In this document: positions 46,092 to 54,190 of the stretch, one piece after another
Numbering within the stretch: position 1 is the stretch's first letter
Layout of the letters: every line of letters begins with the position of its first letter
Assembly (NCBI GenBank): GCA_944327255.1
Contig: CALVHA010000007.1
Location: forward strand, 22,379 to 86,378
Reading direction: 5' to 3'
From: Candidatus Gastranaerophilales bacterium
Lineage (GTDB): Bacteria; Cyanobacteriota; Vampirovibrionia; Gastranaerophilales; Gastranaerophilaceae
Length of the DNA stretch: 64,000 nt
The notes under the pieces: model-generated
Database searches by the model: none
Seen by the model: the letters and a program-made list of their open reading frames with translations, nothing else
What the model was told of the DNA's origin: nothing
Made by a program: the position numbers and the translations under genes

Positions 46092-47501
46092 TCATCTTCT
46101 TATAATCAAATTCATACCAGCAATGAAATAATTTTTAAACTCTGTAAAAGATTTAATCTTCATTAGCATCTTTAAAATATATGCAGGACGAAGATAAAAT
46201 TTACGAATAGCCCGCTTATGAAGTTTAAAAATCTGTTCCTTAGTTAAATGATGAGAATTCACTGAAGGATAGAAATAAGCACTCTTAAAAGAAGTGTCAG
46301 AATCTATAAGCTTATGCTCTTTTGCGTAATCATAAAACTTGGTTCCAGGAAGAGGTGTAGCTGTATAAAAACTTATAAAATCACTATCAAGTTCAATTGC
46401 AAAATCAATTGTATCCTCAACAGTTTCTTCCGTTTCCCATGGAAGCCCTATAACGAAATAATTATAAATTTTTATTCCGAACTTCTTGAAAATACGCACA
46501 GTTAATCGAACATCATCTAGCGTAATTTTTTTCCCTATATGATTAAGCATTTCCTGAGAGCCACTCTCAACTCCAATACTAACCAGTCGACAGCCTGATT
46601 TATACATCATCTCAGCCATTTCCTCATCAGCAGTATCCGCTCTTGTGTTTGCGGACCAAGTAATATCAAGTCCGCTATCAATTATAAGCTGGCAAAGTTC
46701 CATAACCCAAGATTTATCAATATTAAAAATATCAGACCAAAATAAAAAATTTTTAATCCCGTATTTTTCAACACATTCTTTCAACTCATCAACAATATTT
46801 TGAGGAGAACGTTTTCGAACCTTTGCACCAGCAACAGGTGTTGCAAGACAGAAAAAGCAATGGAAAGGACAGCCTCGAGAAACCTTAACAACAGCCTGAA
46901 CCTCACCGGTATCAGGTCGTCTGTATATATTGTTATCGACAAGATGTCTCGCAGGGAATGGGAGACTATCTAAATTTTCAATAAACGGTCTTGCTCCAGT
47001 AAATTTAACTCTTACATCATCATGATAATATATTCCCAAAATTTCAGAATACGGTTTCCCCTGCAAAATTTCGCGGAGAGTTTCTTCAGCCTCCCCGTAA
47101 ATTATAATATCCAAATCTTTTGCAAAATACATAACCTCAAAAGCAACAGTCAAAAACGCTGCCCCTTTGGCGATTGTTATAATATCAGGACAAATTTCTT
47201 TAGCAAGAGTTAGCACCGAAATATCATTTTTAAAAGTCGGAGTCGCAACGTTAACAAGAATATAATCAGGTTGAAATTCCCTTAAATCTTTTTCAAAATC
47301 CCCACCCTGACTATAATCAACAATTTTAGCTTCAAAGTCGGCTTTCTCTGCTACTGCGGCAAGATACATTAAATCACTAGGTGGCAAAGGAGGAATAACA
47401 AGCAGTTCTTTCGTTGGCTGCTGACATCTGTCTTCTCTGTTCATCACTGGAGAAGGAGGGTAAATTAACAAAATCTTTTTCTTTTTCAATTCCTCTGCCA
47501 T
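46092..47501 (-). CDS. Cobalamin-binding-domain radical SAM protein
   Basis: The 469-residue protein has an N-terminal B12-binding-like fold (KILLIYPPSP, then VDYSQGGDFEKDLREF) and the radical SAM motif GCPFHCFFC near residues 206-214 with GVESGSQEML and YFVIGLPWETEETVEDTIDF. The pattern is that of class B radical SAM methyltransferases or hopanoid/lipid-type enzymes. The usual DxHxxG motif of the B12 domain is not obvious, so cobalamin binding is uncertain. The stop is followed by a 324-base gap. It lies 12 bases downstream of the MFS transporter, suggesting one unit. The product is not predictable. Confidence 0.85.
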   Translation of the reverse strand: MAEELKKKKILLIYPPSPVMNREDRCQQPTKELLVIPPLPPSDLMYLAAVAEKADFEAKIVDYSQGGDFEKDLREFQPDYILVNVATPTFKNDISVLTLAKEICPDIITIAKGAAFLTVAFEVMYFAKDLDIIIYGEAEETLREILQGKPYSEILGIYYHDDVRVKFTGARPFIENLDSLPFPARHLVDNNIYRRPDTGEVQAVVKVSRGCPFHCFFCLATPVAGAKVRKRSPQNIVDELKECVEKYGIKNFLFWSDIFNIDKSWVMELCQLIIDSGLDITWSANTRADTADEEMAEMMYKSGCRLVSIGVESGSQEMLNHIGKKITLDDVRLTVRIFKKFGIKIYNYFVIGLPWETEETVEDTIDFAIELDSDFISFYTATPLPGTKFYDYAKEHKLIDSDTSFKSAYFYPSVNSHHLTKEQIFKLHKRAIRKFYLRPAYILKMLMKIKSFTEFKNYFIAGMNLIIRR

Positions 47502-47513
47502 TACATTAATTCC

Positions 47514-48893
47514 TTATTTACTTTTAACTCTGCTTGCAACAAATGCCGCCAAAGCAAGGCTTATTGCACCAATAATAAATGTATATTCCCAATGATAATT
47601 TACCATATTGTTTTCAACCGGGAACTCACACTTTGAAATAAACCAAGCAACAAGAGTACACACAAATACCTGAGGGCCTGCTATAAAAATATTAAAAATA
47701 CCCATTACAGAACCTTCGGTTCCAGGCTTAATATATTGGGATAACATAGCAAACGGGAGGGCACAAATGCTAGCCCATCCGATACCTGCAACCCCCATTA
47801 AAACAGCTACGGCATATAGATTATGAGTATATGCCATACCTAAATATGCCAAAATCATAGTTATTAATGATATAATATGAACTTGCTTATTACCGAATCT
47901 TACCGATAAAACGCCTATAGGAATCGCTACTAGGAAACATATAAGATTGAATATAGCGAAACACACTGAAGAAAAATTAGTTCCGTTCAAGCTTGCATTT
48001 TCATATAACTTTGCACTAAAACCATCAACCGTTGTTAAATCAGGAACACCAAATACCGTATGAACAGCATATTGTGTAAAAAATATCATAAGACACATCG
48101 TTCCAATCCAAGTAAAAAATTGCATTAAACATATCTTTGATACCTCAGGCGACAGCGCAAAGAATTCCTTTAAAGACTGCCAGAAACTTACAGAGTCTTC
48201 TTTATTTTCATCTAATTTTTTCTCAATTTTAACAGGCTGTTCTTTAATCGTAATACAAGTCCACAACATTCCAAGAGTGAATGCAAGTGCTGCCATAATA
48301 AATTGAGCAGGAATAGACATTTGATAGTCAAAAATCCACTTTAATGCAGGAGCCGTAGCCGCAGCAACAACAGATCCTAAACCTATTGCAAGACTAAGAT
48401 AAGAGTTAGCAATAGAATGTTGTTCTACAGGGACAACATCAGGAATTAAAGCTCTATAAGGACCTTGTGCAATATTAATACAAGCATCAATAATCCATAT
48501 CATTATAGCAGCAATCAAAAGAGCCGTCCAAGCAGGAAGATTGATCCCTATAAAGTTATGAAGAAAATTCGCGACTCCAGCAGAATTCGGGAAAACCCAT
48601 AACGCAATAGCCGCAATAATTGCTCCACTCAAAAGATAAGGACGTCTTCTTCCAAAAGGTGAAACTGTTTTATCACTCATTGCACCTACAAGAGGTTGAA
48701 CAACCATTCCAGTAAACGGACCTGCAAGCCATATTAACCCGTATAGAAACGGAGATGCCCCCAAACTTTCCGTTACCGGCCCGGATAATATAATCCTCAT
48801 CTGCCACGCAAATTGCAATCCAAAAAAACCTAAACAAAAATTCAGGAATTGTGCCGTTGTGAACTTCTTCATAACATTATTCTTTTCTTCCAT
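47514..48893 (-). CDS. MFS transporter, SLC45/sugar-proton symporter-like
   Basis: The 459-residue protein has 12 hydrophobic segments. TM1 FCLGFFGLQFAWQMRIIL and LVGAMSDKTVSPFGRRRPYL resemble the sucrose/maltose SLC45 and GPH-like sugar symporters (the RGRRRP-like motif between TM2 and TM3). It probably imports a di- or oligosaccharide or a related solute with protons. It starts the unit that includes the radical SAM gene. A long 383-base gap precedes it and holds a separate RNA gene. Confidence 0.85.
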   Translation of the reverse strand: MEEKNNVMKKFTTAQFLNFCLGFFGLQFAWQMRIILSGPVTESLGASPFLYGLIWLAGPFTGMVVQPLVGAMSDKTVSPFGRRRPYLLSGAIIAAIALWVFPNSAGVANFLHNFIGINLPAWTALLIAAIMIWIIDACINIAQGPYRALIPDVVPVEQHSIANSYLSLAIGLGSVVAAATAPALKWIFDYQMSIPAQFIMAALAFTLGMLWTCITIKEQPVKIEKKLDENKEDSVSFWQSLKEFFALSPEVSKICLMQFFTWIGTMCLMIFFTQYAVHTVFGVPDLTTVDGFSAKLYENASLNGTNFSSVCFAIFNLICFLVAIPIGVLSVRFGNKQVHIISLITMILAYLGMAYTHNLYAVAVLMGVAGIGWASICALPFAMLSQYIKPGTEGSVMGIFNIFIAGPQVFVCTLVAWFISKCEFPVENNMVNYHWEYTFIIGAISLALAAFVASRVKSK

Positions 48894-48988
48894 TAATGTT
48901 CTCCCCTAAACATATTCTGCATATAACAGAATACAAAGAATATACCCCATAGTCAAGTTTATAATTTTTTTTTACTAAAAACTAACTC

Positions 48989-49016
48989 TTAAGAATTAGA
49001 AAAAATTAGATAAAAT
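48989..49016 (+). promoter_or_regulatory. Candidate promoter of the 6S-like RNA
   Basis: TTAAGA (48989-48994), 16 bases, TAAAAT (49011-49016). Transcription would start near 49023, exactly where the base-paired stem begins (49025). Confidence 0.45.
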
Positions 49017-49022
49017 TTATTC

Positions 49023-49235
49023 TCGAGAGGGGTGAAAAACTAAGAAAAAAACGGTATTATATATATACAAGCTTATCATATCCAGGCACTTTTTTCGGGG
49101 TTGCGACAAGATTTTTCTTTGAGCGGGTTTGGTTTAAAATATGGTGAGCTTGTTCTTAAAAAAAACAAATCTTCTTAATGGTTTTCACGTTTGATATATC
49201 GCCTTGTTCCCTCTCCAAGAACAGGGTTTTATTTT
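49023..49235 (+). ncRNA. ssrS: 6S-like RNA (SsrS) candidate
   Basis: The sequence folds by hand into one long rod. Helices from the ends inward: 49025-49031 with 49209-49215; 49032-49038 with 49182-49188; 49041-49046 with 49172-49177; and a 15-bp helix 49067-49081 with 49139-49153 (including T-G pairs). Two single-stranded strands of about 20 and 18 bases (49047-49066, AT-rich, and 49154-49171) face each other between them, as in the central bubble of 6S RNA that mimics an open promoter. A promoter is placed at the 5' edge of the stem and a terminator at the 3' edge. A length of about 190-210 nt is typical of 6S. The family match is by shape, not by sequence. Confidence 0.55.
49202..49235 (+). 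terminator. Terminator of the 6S-like RNA
   Basis: CCTTGTTC (49202-49209) pairs with GAACAGGG (49219-49226), followed by TTTTATTTT. The loop contains the CCCTCTC that otherwise closes the RNA's terminal helix, so the two structures compete. Confidence 0.65.
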
Positions 49236-49239
49236 GCAT

Positions 49240-49271
49240 AAAAAAAGAGAGCCATTTAAGAAGACTCTCTT
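49240..49271 (-). terminator. Terminator of nifS
   Basis: AAGAGAG (49245-49251) pairs with CTCTCTT (49265-49271), and on the minus strand a run of seven T follows the hairpin. Confidence 0.8.
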
Positions 49272-49276
49272 AATTT

Positions 49277-50479
49277 TTAACAAGCTTTTCTTCGCTTTAA
49301 CTCAGCAAGTTCATCCTGATAAGGGGAGAGATTACGAATCTTATCAATAATACCTGGCAGAACAGAATTTACATAATCAATATCTGAATCTGTAGTGTAT
49401 TTACTCAAAGAGAAACGAATACTTCCATGAATTGCAGTAAAGGGAACATTCATAGCTCTAAGAACGTGACTCGGTTCCAATGAACCTGACGTACATGCAG
49501 AACCTGAGCTTGCACAAATACCCAAATCACTCAAGTGAAGAAGAATTAATTCCCCCTCAATATATTCGAAACCGATATTTGTGGTATTTGGAACGCGATT
49601 TGCTAGTCCTGTATTCAACCTTGCATTATAAATATTCTTTAATATGCCATTTTCAAGCTTATCACGAAGCCTCTTAACTTCTGTAGCCTCATATTTGAGG
49701 AAATGTTGAGCAATATCACAAGCTTTACCAAGCCCTACAATATACGGAACATTTTCCGTTCCAGCACGTTTCCCTCTTTCTTGATGACCTCCAATAATTA
49801 ATGGGGTTATAATAGTTTTTGAATTTACATACAAAGCCCCCACTCCCTTAGGCGCATGAAATTTATGTCCAGAAATACCCAGTAAATCAACTCCGAGTGC
49901 CTGAACATCTATAGGAATTTTTCCTGCAACCTGAACTGCATCTACAAAAAATTTCGTATTAGGATTTTTGCGTTTTATTATCTCTGAAATTTTTTCAATC
50001 GGATTGATTACACCAGTTTCATTATTAGCATACATAACTGACACCAGTGCTGTATCATCATTTATTGCCTCGCTTAACTGCTCAAGATCAAGTTCTCCGA
50101 CAGAATTTACGCCAATGTAATCAACTTTATATCCCTGTTTTTCTAAAGTTTGGTATAAATTTAAAACACACGGGTGCTCAACTTTTGTGGTAATAATGTG
50201 TTTTTTATTTTTGTTCATATTCAAAACACCACGAATTGCGGTATTTGCACTTTCAGAACCACATGAGGTAAAAAGGATTTCCTTTTCACTCTTTGCGTTA
50301 AAAAATGCTCTAACCTGTTCTCTTGCATCATTAAGAGCATGAGATGCCCTCGTTGCAAACTGGTACATACTTGACGGATTGGCATATTCGTCTTTGAAAT
50401 ACGGAAGCATTGCTTCATACACATTATCATCAACACGTGTTGTTGCATTATTATCTAAATAAATAAGTTTCTTTTCCAT
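49277..50479 (-). CDS. nifS: Cysteine desulfurase (NifS/IscS type)
   Basis: The 400-residue PLP enzyme has IYLDNNATTRVDDNVYEAM, the PLP-binding Lys206 in ISGHKFHAPKGVGA and the flexible sulfur-carrying Cys in ASSGSACTSGSLEPSHVL. It takes sulfur from cysteine for Fe-S cluster building. It starts 1 base after the nifU stop, a nifU-nifS operon. The context favours the NIF type over the ISC type. The gene ends in a strong terminator. Confidence 0.95.
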   Translation of the reverse strand: MEKKLIYLDNNATTRVDDNVYEAMLPYFKDEYANPSSMYQFATRASHALNDAREQVRAFFNAKSEKEILFTSCGSESANTAIRGVLNMNKNKKHIITTKVEHPCVLNLYQTLEKQGYKVDYIGVNSVGELDLEQLSEAINDDTALVSVMYANNETGVINPIEKISEIIKRKNPNTKFFVDAVQVAGKIPIDVQALGVDLLGISGHKFHAPKGVGALYVNSKTIITPLIIGGHQERGKRAGTENVPYIVGLGKACDIAQHFLKYEATEVKRLRDKLENGILKNIYNARLNTGLANRVPNTTNIGFEYIEGELILLHLSDLGICASSGSACTSGSLEPSHVLRAMNVPFTAIHGSIRFSLSKYTTDSDIDYVNSVLPGIIDKIRNLSPYQDELAELKRRKAC

Positions 50480-50480
50480 C

Positions 50481-51338
50481 CTAATTTACCTCTACGACTT
50501 CAATATTCTTATCAACAGTTTCTCGAAGAGTTGTTTCTACAAAGGACTTAAGAGTTAAATTAGAATTTTTACATCCAGAACATCTTCCTCTTAACCTTAC
50601 ATATACTTTATCTCCATCAATATCTGTCAAAGTAATGTCACCGCCATCCTTTTGAAGTTCAGGTGAAATTTGATTTTCTATTATACTGTTAATTTTTAAG
50701 ATTTTTTGAGCAGGAGAAAGCGTAGATTTTTCTTCTTCAATTTTCTTTTCCTTATGATAATAGGTATCAATAATATCTTGAATTAAACCTTTACATTTTC
50801 CACAGGCACCGCCGGCCTTGGTATAATTTGTAACCTCTTCAACAGTTTTAAGTCCGTTAATCTTCAATGCTTCCCAAATTTGATTTTCTGTCACACCGAA
50901 GCAGGTACATACTATTTTATCTTGCTTTTCAGTCTTACCGTGAAGTTCATCCATAGCTTCATCCAATTCATCTTTATCAACATATCCCTTTAATGCATCT
51001 TCCAGAGCTTCATATCCCATAACGGAACAGTGCATTTTTTCAGGCGGTAGACCTCCAAGTTGATCGGCGATATCTTTGTTTGTAATTTTTCTGACATCAT
51101 CAATAGATTTCCCTATAATCATTTCAGTTAAGATACTGGAACTAGCAACAGCAGAACCGCAACCGAAAGTTTGGAACTTGGCATCCGTTACTATTCCATC
51201 TTTAATTTTTAAATATATTTTAAGTTGGTCACCGCAAGTAAGAGAACCTGCAACCCCAATTGCGTCAGCATCATCAATTTTACCAACATTTCGAGGGTTT
51301 CTATAGTGATCCATAACCTTTTCAGAATAATCCCACAT
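50481..51338 (-). CDS. nifU: NifU Fe-S scaffold protein
   Basis: The 285-residue protein has all three NifU parts. The N-terminal IscU-like scaffold has Cys35, Cys60 and Cys104. The central [2Fe-2S] BFD domain has Cys144, Cys146, Cys179 and Cys182 (IVCTCFGVT, GACGKC). The C-terminal Nfu domain has Cys253 and Cys256 (GRCSGCKNS). It assembles Fe-S clusters with sulfur from NifS. Full-length NifU outside nitrogen-fixing bacteria is typical of anaerobes where it serves general Fe-S maturation. It is the first gene of the operon. Confidence 0.95.
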   Translation of the reverse strand: MWDYSEKVMDHYRNPRNVGKIDDADAIGVAGSLTCGDQLKIYLKIKDGIVTDAKFQTFGCGSAVASSSILTEMIIGKSIDDVRKITNKDIADQLGGLPPEKMHCSVMGYEALEDALKGYVDKDELDEAMDELHGKTEKQDKIVCTCFGVTENQIWEALKINGLKTVEEVTNYTKAGGACGKCKGLIQDIIDTYYHKEKKIEEEKSTLSPAQKILKINSIIENQISPELQKDGGDITLTDIDGDKVYVRLRGRCSGCKNSNLTLKSFVETTLRETVDKNIEVVEVN

Positions 51339-51442
51339 AATTTAATTTCCTTTTCTTACTACACGTTAATTCTATTTTAACCCAAAAAAAATACATGGCT
51401 TACTCTCTTAATTATTTCATAATGTTTTGCTCAAATTCATAA

Positions 51443-51472
51443 AAAAGACCCTCCTTTTCAGGAGGGTCTTTT
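51443..51472 (-). terminator. Terminator of the SLH protein gene
   Basis: AAAAGACCCTCC (51443-51454) pairs perfectly with GGAGGGTCTTTT (51461-51472) across 6 bases. It lies 5 bases past the stop and is followed on the minus strand by TT, with T in the arm itself. Confidence 0.85.
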
Positions 51473-51477
51473 GGAAT

Positions 51478-52629
51478 TTATTCGTAAATCCATCCGTTAG
51501 TTAAGTCAACCCGAACAGGTTCCAGTAGTTTCATATATATTGTATCCTCAGGAGTTGCATCTAACTTTTCTCCCTTAAGGGTTGCTCTAACAAATTTCAT
51601 AAACCAGTTTCGGTCCTTATGAAGTTCACCGGTTGCTGAAAACTTTGCGACTTGATCGTTTGTTGTTGTAACAAGAGAGTTTTTCAAAACAAGCACTCCG
51701 TTTCTTACAAACCACTTTCCGCTTCTTACATCTAACAATTGTCCTTTTAAATTTGAATCTTTATAGATTAAAATAAATTTATCTCTTGTAATATAATTTT
51801 TAGGCACAGCGGCAACATACATATCTCCGGATTGAGAAGATTGGGTCGAAATATATTTGGTAACTCTTACAGGAATAGTTGCACCGGCAGGAATTGTACC
51901 AATATTACCCTGAACAGTAGCTTCCTGAATTACATATCCTTCTCCTGTTTTATTTCTCATTGCTTCAGCTAATTTGGCATTAGGATTGAGTTTTGCCTGC
52001 TCAATCATATTACAAAGAATCGCAGCAACTTCAGCTCTTGTTGCAGGACGTTCCGGTTCAAGACGTGGCTTATCGTTTCCAGGAGCAACAACTATCATTC
52101 CTAAAATTTCTGATTTCCCAGCAGGAATAAGAAAAGACTGAGGAATAGTATTTACATCTTCATATTTATTGGCAAGAACTTCTCTAGCCTTAGCTTCACT
52201 AATTTCCTGTGTTGTAAGGGCGTTTACAGCTACGGTTGAAGCCTCTGCCCGTGATACAGAGTCATCCGGTCTGAAAGGGGTTCCCTCATCTGACCCTGAA
52301 ATTAAATCAAAGTATAATGCTTTTTGAATTGCATCGTAAGCCCAAAAATCTGGAGTTATATCTGAAAAAGTTACAGGCTGGGCAACTTTTGTGTGTTCCT
52401 GTTTTAAAGCTTTAATTGCCATTGATGCAAATTCAGCTCTTGTAACATTGTCGTCAGGCTTAAATGTTCCATCAGGATATCCTACAATTACTCCCTGATC
52501 AGATAATTCTTCAATTTGTTTGGCTGCCCAATGATCTTTTGCCACATCCGGAAAATCAAAAGCATTTGCAGGCATAATAAAAAATACCCCAACCATTAGA
52601 GAAAACAGCATTCTTAATAAATTCTTCAT
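51478..52629 (-). CDS. S-layer-homology (SLH) domain protein
   Basis: The 383-residue secreted protein starts with a signal peptide (MKNLLRMLFSLMVGVFFIMPANA). Two SLH modules follow: FPDVAKDHWAAKQIEELSDQ and then FSDITPDFWAYDAIQKALYF, with the ITRAE-like VTRAEFASMAIKAL. A third, diverged SLH-like unit ends TRAEVAAILCNMIEQA. The C-terminal part is a beta-rich domain. SLH domains anchor proteins to peptidoglycan-linked polymers, and in cyanobacterial relatives to outer-membrane structures. A promoter (52660-52688) and a terminator flank this single-gene unit. Confidence 0.93.
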   Translation of the reverse strand: MKNLLRMLFSLMVGVFFIMPANAFDFPDVAKDHWAAKQIEELSDQGVIVGYPDGTFKPDDNVTRAEFASMAIKALKQEHTKVAQPVTFSDITPDFWAYDAIQKALYFDLISGSDEGTPFRPDDSVSRAEASTVAVNALTTQEISEAKAREVLANKYEDVNTIPQSFLIPAGKSEILGMIVVAPGNDKPRLEPERPATRAEVAAILCNMIEQAKLNPNAKLAEAMRNKTGEGYVIQEATVQGNIGTIPAGATIPVRVTKYISTQSSQSGDMYVAAVPKNYITRDKFILIYKDSNLKGQLLDVRSGKWFVRNGVLVLKNSLVTTTNDQVAKFSATGELHKDRNWFMKFVRATLKGEKLDATPEDTIYMKLLEPVRVDLTNGWIYE

Positions 52630-52659
52630 CTTTACTCTCCTATAATATACTTCTCTAAT

Positions 52660-52688
52660 ATATTAATTTGAATCTCTAATTATCTCAA
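52660..52688 (-). promoter_or_regulatory. Promoter of the SLH gene
   Basis: Read on the minus strand: TTGAGA (52683-52688), 17 bases, TAATAT (52660-52665). AGGAGAG follows before the ATG. Confidence 0.6.
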
Positions 52689-52767
52689 GCCGATTTGAAG
52701 AAATGTAAATTAGCCATAATAACTCAAAATTAATAGATTAAGTTTATATAAAGACAACAATATTCTG

Positions 52768-52776
52768 TGGTATACT
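52768..52776 (+). promoter_or_regulatory. Extended -10 promoter of the aminotransferase
   Basis: TGGTATACT at 52768-52776, without a clear -35. AAGGAGAG lies about 7 bases before the ATG at 52811. Confidence 0.5.
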
Positions 52777-52810
52777 TATTTCAGGGAGTTAGGAAAAAGG
52801 AGAGATATTT

Positions 52811-53935
52811 ATGATACCTATTTTAGATTCAAAACGTCAGTACGCCGAAATCGGCAGTGAAGTAGAAAAAGCAGTATGCGAAGTTTTGCGCTCAGGCTGC
52901 TACATACTTGGACCTAATACTAAGGCTTTGGAACAAGAACTTGCAGAATTTTTCGGAGTAAAGTATTCTGTCGGCTTAAACTCAGGAACAGATGCTCTGC
53001 ATTTAGCGTTAAGAGCTCTTGATATAGGCGCAGGGGATGAAGTTATCACAACCGCATTTACATTTGTTGCGACAACCGAAGCTATTGGAATTGTCGGTGC
53101 TAAACCGGTTTTTGTTGATATTAATCCTGATACTTTCAATATTGATCCAGATAAAATTGAAGCAGCAATTACACCAAAAACAAAGGCTATTATTCCTGTT
53201 CATTTATACGGTCAGCCATGCGAAATGGACAAGATTATGGACATAGCAAAACGTCACAACTTAAGAGTTATCGAAGACTGTTGTCAGGCAATCGGAGCTA
53301 CCTACAAAGGTCAAATGGTAGGTTCATTCGGAGATTTCGGCTGCTTAAGCTTCTATCCTACAAAGAACTTAGGAGGAATGGGCGACGGTGGTTTAATTAT
53401 GACAAATTCTGAAACATTGAGAGACAGAGTAGTAGCTCTTAGAAATCACGGAGGAGCTGTACGTTATTACCATGATGAAATCGGTGTTAACAGCCGTTTA
53501 GACGAAATCCAATCAGCAATTTTGAGAGTAAAATTACCTCATATCAAAGAATGGAATGAAAAGAGACGTGCGCATGCTGCATATTACAATAAATTATTTG
53601 CAGACTGCAAAGATGTTGTAACACCTGTTGAAGCAGATAATACTTACTGCGTTTATCACCAATACACAGTTAAAGTTCCGAACAGAGACAAAGTTCATAA
53701 AATGCTTCAGGAACGCGGTATTGGTGCAATGCTTTATTACCCTGTTCCATTACATCTTCAAAAAGTTCACGCATATCTTGGAGTAGGAAAAGGTTCGCTT
53801 CCTTATACCGAAAAAGATACAGAAGTTGTAATCTCACTTCCTATGTTCCCTGAACTTACGGAAGAAGAACAAAGAACTGTTGCAAAAACATTGATTGAAT
53901 GTATTGAAGAAACAAAAACAGCCGCAGCTGTATAA
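52811..53935 (+). CDS. DegT/DnrJ/EryC1-type sugar aminotransferase
   Basis: The 374-residue protein has the sugar-aminotransferase pattern: DSKRQYAEIGSEVEKAV, GLNSGTDALHLALRAL, FVDINPDTFNIDP and the PLP-Lys185 in FYPTKNLGGMGDGG. It adds an amino group to a UDP- or TDP-keto-sugar, using glutamate. Together with the following Gfo/Idh oxidoreductase it could build a diamino or amino-hexuronate sugar for surface glycans, as in the Wbp/Wlb pathway. It ends in a strong terminator, so the next gene has its own promoter. Confidence 0.93.
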   Translation: MIPILDSKRQYAEIGSEVEKAVCEVLRSGCYILGPNTKALEQELAEFFGVKYSVGLNSGTDALHLALRALDIGAGDEVITTAFTFVATTEAIGIVGAKPVFVDINPDTFNIDPDKIEAAITPKTKAIIPVHLYGQPCEMDKIMDIAKRHNLRVIEDCCQAIGATYKGQMVGSFGDFGCLSFYPTKNLGGMGDGGLIMTNSETLRDRVVALRNHGGAVRYYHDEIGVNSRLDEIQSAILRVKLPHIKEWNEKRRAHAAYYNKLFADCKDVVTPVEADNTYCVYHQYTVKVPNRDKVHKMLQERGIGAMLYYPVPLHLQKVHAYLGVGKGSLPYTEKDTEVVISLPMFPELTEEEQRTVAKTLIECIEETKTAAAV

Positions 53936-53945
53936 AAAACAAAAT

Positions 53946-53978
53946 AAAAAGTCTCCGAGATTAAATCGGAGACTTTTT
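53946..53978 (+). terminator. Terminator of the aminotransferase
   Basis: AAAAAGTCTCCGA (53946-53958) pairs with TCGGAGACTTTTT (53966-53978), a 13-bp stem. Confidence 0.88.
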
Positions 53979-54190
53979 ATTTTGAATAACTGAGAAATTA
54001 ACTATATCATAAAAAGATGAGAATGAATGCAAAAGAAAGAATTACTAGTAATATAAAACGAATACGCAAGATCCAATAAAAATGTTACGCATTCTTAACT
54101 ATTTGCAAATTTATATTTGTAAAGTATCATATAATTAGACAGTTTTATGTGTAGCTGTCATTTAACATATTAATTAAGGGATATATAAAG

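Larger units (their letters stand above)
48894..49276. other. Gene-free stretch holding a 6S-like RNA
   Basis: No protein gene was seen. The stretch contains a plus-strand promoter (48989-49016), a long extended hairpin (49025-49215) ending in a terminator (49202-49235), and the terminator of nifS on the minus strand (49240-49271). The MFS gene's minus-strand promoter should lie in 48894-48990; its TATAAT-like elements are AT-rich and ambiguous. Confidence 0.7.

Noticed and set aside
49025..49216. The long RNA fold read on the minus strand as a leader of the MFS gene
   Set aside because: The minus strand has no promoter at the fold's edge and no T tract at its end; the plus strand has both.
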